Shown here: positions 28,710 to 36,305 of the stretch, piece by piece
Layout: each line of letters begins with the position of its first letter
Position numbering within the stretch: the stretch's first letter is position 1
Source of the DNA: Lewinellaceae bacterium
Lineage (GTDB): Bacteria; Bacteroidota; Bacteroidia; Chitinophagales; Saprospiraceae
Direction of reading: 5' to 3'
Length of the DNA: 64,000 nt
NCBI GenBank assembly: GCA_016711435.1
Contig: JADJSY010000083.1
Span: 1-64,000 of the forward strand
Translations under genes and position numbers: made by a program
Notes under the pieces: model-generated
The model's input: only the letters and a program-made list of their open reading frames with translations
What the model was told of the DNA's origin: nothing
Database searches by the model: none

Positions 28710-30451
28710 CTACTTCGTCCTGGCAAGGCGAAAGCCTATGCCGTAGTTGCGATGACCAGGTGGGTTGCCATCGCGAAACCTCACTTGACAATATTGCGCG
28801 AAGCCGCCCACGACCCGCCACGCACCACGCGGCTGGAGCCGGATGGCGGGCCGGCTGGATTGGTTTGATTTTCAGAAGGATAGATACCTTTCCAGTCGCT
28901 ACACCATTCCCATACATTACCACTCATATCATACAACCCCAGTTCATTGGGTTTACGTTTGCCGACGGGTTGCGTTTTATTGCCAGAATTGTTGGTATTC
29001 CAAGCCACCATGCCAATATCATTGCTGCCGGCATATAGATAATTCTTGATTTTCTTACCACACCGTGCGGCATATTCCCACTCCGCTTCGGTAGGCAGGC
29101 GGTAATTCCGCCCCGGACTTTGCGCATTGAGTTTTTGAATAAAACCCTGTACATCGTCCCAACTAACCGTTTCCACCGGGCATTTGTCGCAATCTTTTGA
29201 AGCCGTGGAAGGGTTGTTACCCATCACCTGTTTCCATTCTAGTTGCGTCACTTCGTAGGGACTGATATAAAAATCACTCAGCGTAACCTGGTGGGCAGGT
29301 TTTTCGTCGTCTCCGCAGTCTTTTTGCTCGCTGGTGCAGCCCATCGTGAAAGTCCCGCCTTTTACCAGCACAAAACCATCAGCAGGCATTACAGCGGTAT
29401 CCTTATTACCTGTATTCGTTTCCGGCGGGGCAGTATTGGACTGCGGCTTCAATGCCGCCATCGCGGTATTACAAGCCCCCGCATGTCTCCCTTCCGGGAA
29501 CACGTCCAGATAATCCTGATACGACTCCAGCGTATTTCGCTTTTGGGCCTTTTCAAAAGCGCGGTCGTCGGCTTCGGTATTCACGACAGCAGGAACGACG
29601 GGTGTGGTTTTTGGCGCTCCGGTCAGGTCGTAAAACAGAAAAGCCGAACTCGGTTCATCGTCGCCGAAAGTGCCTGCGCGCGGCGTAGGTGTGGCGCCTT
29701 CCACGAAATTGGCGAAGAGTTGTTTGCTGGTCAGAAAACCGTCGGTGGCATTGGCGGAGCGCAGACCTTCCAGTATTTTTTTGGCAAAATTGGAACGGTC
29801 GGGCGTCTGGTCTTCCTTGTTGTCGGAGGTAAAAAACACCCGGGCCTTGTAGGTTTCGTAGTTGGCTAAGGCGCGTTGGCTGTCGGTCATTTCGCCGGGG
29901 CGTCTGAACTGCCCATCGGGTTTGTTTTTCCAGTCGGGGTCGAAACGCACGCTGTAACAGGCGTCGAGCGTCACGAGGATATGGCGGCAGTTGATGTTGT
30001 TGATCTTGGGTCGCCAGATTTCGTAGGCGATACCTTTTTGCCAGGGCGCAGCCGGGTCGGCATCTGCGGGCAGGAAGTAGCCGTTTTCGTCTTCCGACAT
30101 GCCATGTCCGCTGAAAAACAGGAACAGTTGTCCGTCGGAAGGGTGTTTGCCGTCTTCGTTGCGGGCGTACAGCCGGGTCAGATCGTTTAGTTTTCTGATA
30201 ATCTGCTCTTGCGTGGGATTTTCCAGGATTTCGGTCTCGAAACCGAAACGGCTTTTCAGGATGGCGGCAATATCGTGGGCGTTTTTGACCGGGTTTTGCA
30301 GGTTGCTGAGTTTGCCATTCTGGTAGGTGGTGACGGCGAAAAAGACGGCGCGGTCCTTGCCTGGGCGGAAAGCGGCGGCGGGAGACGGGCTGTTGCTGCT
30401 GATAAAGGCAGTAAGGCACAAGAACAAAAGGTATCGGATCGTTTTTTTCAT
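28710..30451 (-). CDS. Secreted caspase-like peptidase fused to FGE/SUMF1-like domain, frameshifted near its end
   Basis: The ATG at 30451 gives a signal peptide (MKKTIRYLLFLCLTAFISSNS). Caspase (C14) domain at about 30-275: FRPGKDRAVFFAV, catalytic His116 in FFSGHG and Cys165 in TLDACYS. A short helical AxxAL/YLDVFPEGRHA segment (about 298-335) leads to a formylglycine-generating-enzyme/C-lectin-fold domain from 358 (GFVLVKGGTFTMG, LPTEAEWEYAAR, GLYDMSGNVWEW, RVVRGGSWAA). The frame then stops early at 28781; one extra base near 28797-28801 restores AQYCQVRFRDG and the family ending GFRLARTK, stop at 28710. Repaired length about 580. Peptidase plus ligand-binding or modifying module; periplasmic or exported. 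Confidence 0.85.
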
Positions 30452-30542
30452 GCGCTTTTTCGATTTGTTGTAGCACCTGCGTGGAAAAACGAACAAATGT
30501 TACATATTTTGGTATCCGGCAGCTAAAGCAGCCGGTACGTAA

Positions 30543-30560
30543 AGCCGAACAGGTTCGGCG
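30543..30560. repeat. GCCGAAC/GTTCGGC palindrome at a stop codon
   Basis: Arms GCCGAAC (30544-30550) and GTTCGGC (30553-30559) around AG, abutting the stop codon of the second caspase-FGE gene (30561-30563). The same core forms the palindrome at 36162-36184. Confidence 0.55.
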
Positions 30561-32243
30561 CTACTTCGAGCGGGCCAGGCGAAACCCGGTCGCTCCATAT
30601 CCGACGCCTCCTGAATGGAAACTTCGATTCGCTGTGCGACAGGATTCCGGGCCATGGGACCAGGCCCCACCGCGTATGACGTAGTAATTGACAGGATTTG
30701 AAGCAGGCCCCGGAGGATTTGAAGCAGGGCTTTTTTTGTAATAATCCTCGCCATATAAATCGCTGCATAACTCCTGAATATTGCCACTCATATCATACAA
30801 TCCCAATTCATTGGGTTGCTTTTTGCCGACCGGTCTCATTTTACCTCCCGCATTACCGGAATACCAGGCTAATACGGAGATTTCGTTACCCCCGGCGTAC
30901 TGGTAGCCTTTGCTTTGATTGCCGCCCCGGGCAGCATACTCCCATTCGGCTTCCGTGGGGAGACGATAGTTCAGGCCTGGGTTTTGCTCATTGATTTTTT
31001 GAAGAAAGTCCTGTGCCTGATTCCAACTCACGTATTCCACAGGACAGTCGTCACAATCTTCCTCAGGCTCGGAAACTTCGGAGCGGTTGTCGCGCTTCGC
31101 TGTGGAAGCGTCGGAAGGGACCTTCTCGCCCGTCGCCTTGGATATTGGTTTACCCTGCTTTTTACCATCATTGCGAGAGGGCTTACTGCCCATTACCTGT
31201 TTCCATTGTCGGAGCGTCACTTCGTACGGACTGATATAAAAATCATTCAGCGTTACCTGGTGTACGGGTTTTTCGTCTTTCCCACAGTCCTGCTGCTCCT
31301 TTGTACAGCCCATCGTAAAGGCGCCGCCTTTTACCAGCACAAAACCATCAGATGAGACCTCGTTTGTTCCGCCCGGAGAAGTGGTAGTCCCGGATTGAGT
31401 CCGTTTGTCGGGCACAATGGCCGTGCCGGCCGGTATGTTTTTGCCGATAAACAGAAATTCTGCGCCCGGCTCATGGTCGCCGAAGGTGCTGATGACCGGT
31501 TTCGGCATGGCAGTGGTCAGGTTTCCGAATAATTCCGAGGAATTCACCAGGCCGTCGGCGCCGCCCTGCCCACGCAATACTTCCAGAAATTTGGCAACAA
31601 AAGCCGACTTGTCCGGCGTGCGCACTTTCGCGCCGGAGGTGAGCATGAAGCGGCTTTTATACTGAAGGCTGCTGGAAATATATTGTTGTCGCTGTGCTTC
31701 CGCATTCGTGCCGGGGCGGCTGCCCGGTGCGCCGCGCATGGCAATACTCTCGTTGGCGGTACCGGAGTAGCAAGCATCTAAGGCCAGTATGATGTGGTTG
31801 CAAGGCAGCGATGCGATGCGTTGTTTCAAGAATTGATATTCGAGGTATGAATCGCCAAACTCTACCACTTTACGGCCCCCTTTTGGTATAAAAAAGCCCT
31901 GTTTCGTGGACTCATCGAAGTCGCCATGACCTGAAAAGAATATCAGCAACTGGGCGTCTGCGGCGTACGTTTTAGCCCGGTATTTTTCAATGGTAGTCAA
32001 AATCGTGGTTCGGTCGGGGTTGCGTATGATCTCTGTTTCAAACGCATACAGATCGCGCAGGTCTTTGGCAATCGACTCAACATCGGAGATGGGTTGGGTC
32101 AAATCCTGCCAATGATCGTAGTCATTGATGGCAAAAAAGAGGGCGTAATCTTTGCCGGGGCGGAAAGAGGAGGATGGTTTGTGCGTGCTGCTTTGGAGGG
32201 CGAATGCCGTTAGGGTTAACAGGAAGATGATGGTTCGTTTCAT
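30561..32243 (-). CDS. Secreted caspase-like peptidase fused to FGE/SUMF1-like domain
   Basis: An intact 560-residue paralogue of the downstream gene. Signal peptide MKRTIIFLLTLTAFALQSS; caspase domain about 26-270 with His106 (FFSGHGDF) and Cys158 (ALDACYSG), and the C14-typical region LTSGAKVRTPDKS. A Thr/Ser/Gly-rich linker (about 272-298) joins it to an FGE-like domain (300-560): GFVLVKGGAFTMG, LPTEAEWEYAARGG, GLYDMSGNIQEL, VIRGGAWSHG, GFRLARSK. The FGE-like domain carries an extra charged stretch at about 357-395 that the paralogue lacks. NIQEL replaces the usual NVWEW. Probable exported protease with substrate- or ligand-recognition tail. Confidence 0.9.
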   Translation of the reverse strand: MKRTIIFLLTLTAFALQSSTHKPSSSFRPGKDYALFFAINDYDHWQDLTQPISDVESIAKDLRDLYAFETEIIRNPDRTTILTTIEKYRAKTYAADAQLLIFFSGHGDFDESTKQGFFIPKGGRKVVEFGDSYLEYQFLKQRIASLPCNHIILALDACYSGTANESIAMRGAPGSRPGTNAEAQRQQYISSSLQYKSRFMLTSGAKVRTPDKSAFVAKFLEVLRGQGGADGLVNSSELFGNLTTAMPKPVISTFGDHEPGAEFLFIGKNIPAGTAIVPDKRTQSGTTTSPGGTNEVSSDGFVLVKGGAFTMGCTKEQQDCGKDEKPVHQVTLNDFYISPYEVTLRQWKQVMGSKPSRNDGKKQGKPISKATGEKVPSDASTAKRDNRSEVSEPEEDCDDCPVEYVSWNQAQDFLQKINEQNPGLNYRLPTEAEWEYAARGGNQSKGYQYAGGNEISVLAWYSGNAGGKMRPVGKKQPNELGLYDMSGNIQELCSDLYGEDYYKKSPASNPPGPASNPVNYYVIRGGAWSHGPESCRTANRSFHSGGVGYGATGFRLARSK

Positions 32244-32276
32244 GGCAGGATTTATTTTAGCGTTACGAAGGAGGAA

Positions 32277-34217
32277 TTATTCTTTAATTCGTTTGATAAA
32301 CAAAAAAGTACCGCTCGGGTCGTGTTTGCCGAATCGCCCTTTGCGGGGTTTAGGTGCGGCTTTTTCCAGAAAACCGTACAACTCGTTGATCGTCAGGATG
32401 CCATCGTCGCCGCCTTCCCCATCCAAAGCGTCGAGCAGTTTTTCGGCGAACGGAGAATGCACCACACCGTCGGGCGTTCGTTCTTTTCCGCCGGAGGTCA
32501 GATAAATCCGGCTTTGCGCCTCCAGTTCCCGTTGTACGATCGCGTTTTTGGAACCTGCACCCGGGCGTTTGAAGTTCGTTTCACCCTTTAACTCGGCAAT
32601 TTCCTGGTCGAACGTGCCGGAGTAACAGGCATCTAGCGCGATAAGTATATGCCGGCAAGGGATCGCGTCCAGCATTTTTTCCAAACGGGCGTGCGGGATA
32701 TAGGAATTTTGAAAACGGTCTTTTTCACTTTTCAGCCCTTCTTTTGGAACCAGAAAACCTTCACCGGTAGACTCCACAAAATCGCCGTGCCCGGAAAAGA
32801 AGACAAACAGTTGTCCGTCATCAGGAAAAGTAATGCTCCTGTATTTTTCTAATTGCGCATATATCTGGTCGCGGGTAGGATTGACAACTACCTCTGTCTG
32901 GAAGCCGTATTTGTCCGAAAGACTGCCGGCAACCGCTTCTCCGTCGATAACCGGGTTTTTTAGTTTCCCCCATTCCTGGTAATCACCGATGACAAAAAAC
33001 AGCGCGTAATCCTTCCCGGCGCGGTTGATTTGTTCTTCTTTTGTCTCTGTGGTTTTTCGGATTCGATTTGCTGAAACACCTGTACTACTGGATATTCCAT
33101 ACCTGTGTAGCGTTCCGCTTTGGAGTATAAAGTGACCAGAACCATCAGTTTCTCTGTATACTTCTATTATATAATCTCCGCTCGCCGAAAAAACAGTAAA
33201 TTTAAAAACAGGGTAATGCTCCACTACAAATGTCAGTAGCGCGCCGTCGTATTGCACATGCCAGAGTCGTGTAGCGTTGTCTAAGCACCCCATGAGCAGG
33301 AACTGTCCGTCGGCGCTGATGTCCATGGATTTCGCCTCGTTTGACCTGACCAGATTGCTTTTAGGCGCCGGGATTTCTTTTATTTTTTCCAATGATTCCA
33401 GGTCTATTAAATAATGCCCCTTGCCCGCCCGCAAAAAAAATTACGACCATCTCCTATTTTTAAAGTGTGAATACCGGGCACCAGGCCGCTGCTTTTTTGA
33501 TTTTGCCTTAAAAACATCCCACAATTGGATGTTCTCAAACTACCGGCTACCAGATACTGGTCATTCAAATTGAACACCAGCGCTGTTGGAACAGCCTTGT
33601 TTTTGCGGCCTTCATCCAGGGCGTTTATACACAAATGCCGTGTTGATATCCCGGACTACAATGACGCCATCCAGACCGGAGGAGGCGATGCGTTTTTCAC
33701 TTCTGCTGAAGGCCAGGGCTTTTATTGATCCGGCTTTCTCAGGATTGGAGTCCTTTTTGTAATCCGGTTGGTCTGGGGCGAGTACAATGATTTTCCCGTC
33801 CTGTTTTCCGATGGCCAGGTATTTGCCGGTATGGGAAAAAACGAAGGATGATACACCGGTTTCCATTGTTTCGGTCTGATCCAATGCAGGATAACTGCTG
33901 CGGAACAATTTTCCGCCGCGCAACCACCAAAGCCATTGTCCTTCATTGGAAAAGGCCATGTGCAGTATGTCGCTGTTCACAATGTTCTCTTCTTTTAAAA
34001 GGGTTATCATACCCGTTTCCAGGCTCCATTTCAGCACTTTCCCCTCGGCGGTACCGGCTGCAAATGACTTCATATCCGGGCTAAAGCAGACGGCCGTGAA
34101 GGCTTCGGTGCGGTTGCCGGAGTAGGGCGCCGGGCGCGCGAAGACAGAGAAGTTGAAAGAGAAAAGAACAAGGTAAAGGCTGTAAAGTCTTATTAAAAAC
34201 GGGGATATTTTTTTCAT
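32277..34217 (-). CDS. WD40-like repeat plus caspase-like peptidase, two frameshifts
   Basis: Three overlapping frames (34217-33612, 33634-33407, 33434-32277) make one product of about 646 residues. The ATG at 34217 begins a signal-like helix (ISPFLIRLYSLYLVLFSFNFSVFA). WD40-like blades (FTAVCFSPDMKSFAAGTAEGKVLKW, SFVFSHTGKYLAIGKQDGKI, ALAFSRSEKRIASSGLDG, SMDISADGQFLLMG) span about 35-380. The caspase domain follows (GKDYALFFVIGDY, catalytic His in FFSGHGDF, Cys in ALDACYSGTF) and ends the protein; there is no FGE tail. Breaks: one surplus base near 33628-33632, and an eight-A run at 33433-33440 that needs nine. Propeller-caspase proteins are known sensors/effectors in bacterial conflict systems; here the sensor part is inferred. 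Confidence 0.8.
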
Positions 34218-34234
34218 AGGTGAATAGGTTTGGG

Positions 34235-34264
34235 GCAATTGTATTGCCGTAGCAATACAATTGC
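34235..34264. repeat. Palindrome GCAATTGTATTGC (13-bp arms)
   Basis: Arms 34235-34247 and 34252-34264 are exact complements around CGTA, 18 bases upstream of the WD40-caspase start. It could be an operator or an RNA hairpin in the leader, or a dispersed palindrome. The rest of the gap (to 34389) shows GTTAACACATATCGCGTTAA at about 34280 and nothing else. Confidence 0.6.
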
Positions 34265-34389
34265 ATGAGATTGTCCTGGCGTTAACACATATCGCGTTAA
34301 TTATTTATTCTGAAATAAAAGGTGTCGGTGGTGAACAGGTTTTAATAAACAGGCAAAAAGTAGGCAGAAAAAACCGTGTTATGCCCAAC

Positions 34390-35139
34390 TCATTCATTGC
34401 TTTTAAAAATCTCGTGAATAATCTGCCCCACATATATCCCGAACACGCTTTCCGCAACTGCCAGCCAGCCCGTCATACTTTCATAATTGGTCTGCGGGTC
34501 GTCGGCCAGCGTACCGGCCGCCTTTTCGCCGATGATAAAGTGCAGTACCAGCACATAAGCGGGAAACACGATCCAGGTGATCCAGGACAACGTACTGCTC
34601 ACACGCGGGGCAAACGCTGCAGGCAGTGCAGGTTTGTTGCGGTTTTTGATAAAATCACCGAGCATCACCGTTGTGTATGCTGTAAAAGCGGGCAGCAGCA
34701 GCGAAATGGTCGCCATCGATTCTCCGCTGGTAAATCCACCCACACTTTTGTGGAACAGAATCCAGAAAATGATCCAGCATTTGGCAGCCAGCATAAAAAA
34801 GAACACCTGTCTTTTGAAACGGGTCTCCGTCACGCCGGGTTTTGGGGTCATCGGTCGGGCATGGCCCGCTACGTCGCGGGTCACAGGCAGTTGATCGGGC
34901 AGGCTGTCGAGCAAGCCGAGCAGTGAGCGTTTCACTTTGTTGCGGTTTTGCAGCAGCACATCCCAGGCAACGGTGCCGGATTGTTCTTCTTTTTCCAGGT
35001 TTTCCCATTGCGAGCGCAGCAGCACCATGTCTTTTTGCAAATCAGCGTTTTCCATCAAAACAGCGCTTTCACCGGCCACTTCGAGGGCCGGGCGCATGTC
35101 GTCGGATGCGATCAGGGACAGCAGATCAGATTTTTTCAC
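34390..35139 (-). CDS. EAD11-like adaptor domain fused to four transmembrane helices
   Basis: A 249-residue protein starting with GTG at 35139. Residues 1-85 resemble effector-associated domain 11 (EAD11): an all-helical module with the pattern LQKDMVLLRSQWENLEKEE, a Gly-Thr-Val turn, then NRNKVKRSLLGLLDSLPDQ. EADs are death-fold-like adaptors that recruit effectors such as caspases in bacterial conflict systems (Kaur, Aravind and co-workers). Four hydrophobic helices follow at about 111-130, 143-162, 183-205 and 222-244. Its GTG overlaps the upstream stop (GTGA), so translation is coupled to the secreted unknown. Membrane-anchored adaptor or effector is the inference; the domain call comes from pattern, not a search. 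Confidence 0.65.
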   Translation of the reverse strand: MKKSDLLSLIASDDMRPALEVAGESAVLMENADLQKDMVLLRSQWENLEKEEQSGTVAWDVLLQNRNKVKRSLLGLLDSLPDQLPVTRDVAGHARPMTPKPGVTETRFKRQVFFFMLAAKCWIIFWILFHKSVGGFTSGESMATISLLLPAFTAYTTVMLGDFIKNRNKPALPAAFAPRVSSTLSWITWIVFPAYVLVLHFIIGEKAAGTLADDPQTNYESMTGWLAVAESVFGIYVGQIIHEIFKSNE

Positions 35140-36107
35140 CGTAAAATATCTTTGAGTTCGTACTGAAGTTTCGTCGCGTAGTCGGTCAGATAGCCATCCA
35201 AATCAATTTCCATATCCAGGTAGCCGCCGCGCCCGACCTGGTCATAGTAACCCGAACCTACCTTGCCTTCCAGTTCGCATTTGAGTTGGAAAGCATTGTC
35301 TTTGGCCTGGTAGATAAAAGTAAACGTGAGTTTCTCGCGTTGAATCCAGTTGCAGGGTTTGACATACTGGTTCAGGAAAGCGCAGAAATCATTGTTTTTC
35401 GCGTCTTTTAGCACTTCCTTGCACAAATCCGTCACCTCGAAGCGCATGATATTGCCGTCGATATGCGGTGCGCTGACTTTCGGATTCCGGCCGGTACATA
35501 CGTTGCGTTCGTAACGTTTCCGGGCGTACTGGTGTATTTTGTCAAACACATATTGCTGTGTGTACTGTTTTTGAAAAGCGGCGCTGCTGGGCTTTTTGGC
35601 AGATTTCAGGTCGGCCGGCGACACATAAATATCCAGCGATTTAGACTTGCAGCCGCTCGAATCTACCCGGAATAAACCGTCTTTGACGTATATGCCCCGG
35701 TAAAAACAGGGCTCTTTGCGGGTGTCGTAGGTGTCGTACAACTGTATGTTTGCCAGGCTTTCCCGGAGTTCCATCAGGTGTTGCATTTTGAAAAACAGCG
35801 CCTGTTCAAGACTCAGGCCGGTATGGAGCGCCTGGTAATCTTTTTTTAACTGCGCCCAGGCCGCTTGTACGGAATCGGCATTTTCATACGGTAACGCAAG
35901 GTAAAGCGCTACCTGTTGGGGCTCTACTTCTACTGTTTTGACCTGCAGCGTTTTTCCCAGGCCGTTGTAATCGAGCCATTGCTGATATAGTATCTGTTGC
36001 TGGAAGAAAAAAGACTGGTCTTTTCGGAGGTCTTCCTGTTGGGCGATGAGCGGGGGGCTTATCAAAAGGATCAGACAAGCCCGGAAAAGAAGTTGTTTGG
36101 TTTGCAT
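35136..36107 (-). CDS. Secreted protein of unknown function, coupled to the EAD11-like gene
   Basis: A 323-residue protein I do not recognise. It has a signal peptide (MQTKQLLFRACLILLISPPLIAQ), a helical N-terminal half rich in Gln (about 25-125), and a Cys-bearing mixed C-terminal half (CFYRGIYV, SSGCKSK, NVCTGRNP, DLCKEVL, FCAFLNQYVKPCNW). Aromatic residues are frequent near the end. It is the first gene of the caspase/EAD block and its stop overlaps the next start by 4 bp. An exported partner or sensor of that block is possible but unproven. Confidence 0.7.
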   Translation of the reverse strand: MQTKQLLFRACLILLISPPLIAQQEDLRKDQSFFFQQQILYQQWLDYNGLGKTLQVKTVEVEPQQVALYLALPYENADSVQAAWAQLKKDYQALHTGLSLEQALFFKMQHLMELRESLANIQLYDTYDTRKEPCFYRGIYVKDGLFRVDSSGCKSKSLDIYVSPADLKSAKKPSSAAFQKQYTQQYVFDKIHQYARKRYERNVCTGRNPKVSAPHIDGNIMRFEVTDLCKEVLKDAKNNDFCAFLNQYVKPCNWIQREKLTFTFIYQAKDNAFQLKCELEGKVGSGYYDQVGRGGYLDMEIDLDGYLTDYATKLQYELKDILR

Positions 36108-36161
36108 ATCAGTTTTTTTGAATGTGCAAAAATGGGTTTTTTATCTTATATTTCACAGTGT

Positions 36162-36184
36162 AACGCCGAACCCAGTTCGGCGTT
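36162..36184. repeat. Palindrome AACGCCGAAC (10-bp arms)
   Basis: Arms 36162-36171 and 36175-36184 around CCA, in the divergent gap before uvrA. GCACC/GGTGC (about 36188-36208) forms a smaller neighbour hairpin. Same family as 30543-30560; a half copy lies at 28200. Confidence 0.55.
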
Positions 36185-36251
36185 CCTGCACCGGACTGGG
36201 TTGGTGCTACTATTTGTTTTAAAATCATTTTTTTAACCAACAGATTCTGAG

Positions 36252-36259
36252 TACTTTTG
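36252..36259 (+). promoter_or_regulatory. Candidate -7 box for uvrA
   Basis: TACTTTTG fits TAnnTTTG, 46 nt before the uvrA ATG. The expected TTG about 20 nt upstream is not evident. I saw no SOS-type operator, though consensus sites in this group are not well fixed. Confidence 0.45.
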
Positions 36260-36305
36260 TGGTTTCCCAAAACTCAACTCCATTCTGATTGTTCTCAGGT
36301 CAAAT

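Noticed and set aside
28710..32243. Diversity-generating retroelement targets
   Set aside because: FGE/C-lectin folds are known variable domains, but no reverse transcriptase, template repeat or near-identical variable repeat is visible in the window.
34261..34926. 221-codon plus-strand open frame
   Set aside because: Antisense to the EAD11-like gene, with no hydrophobic or motif structure of its own.
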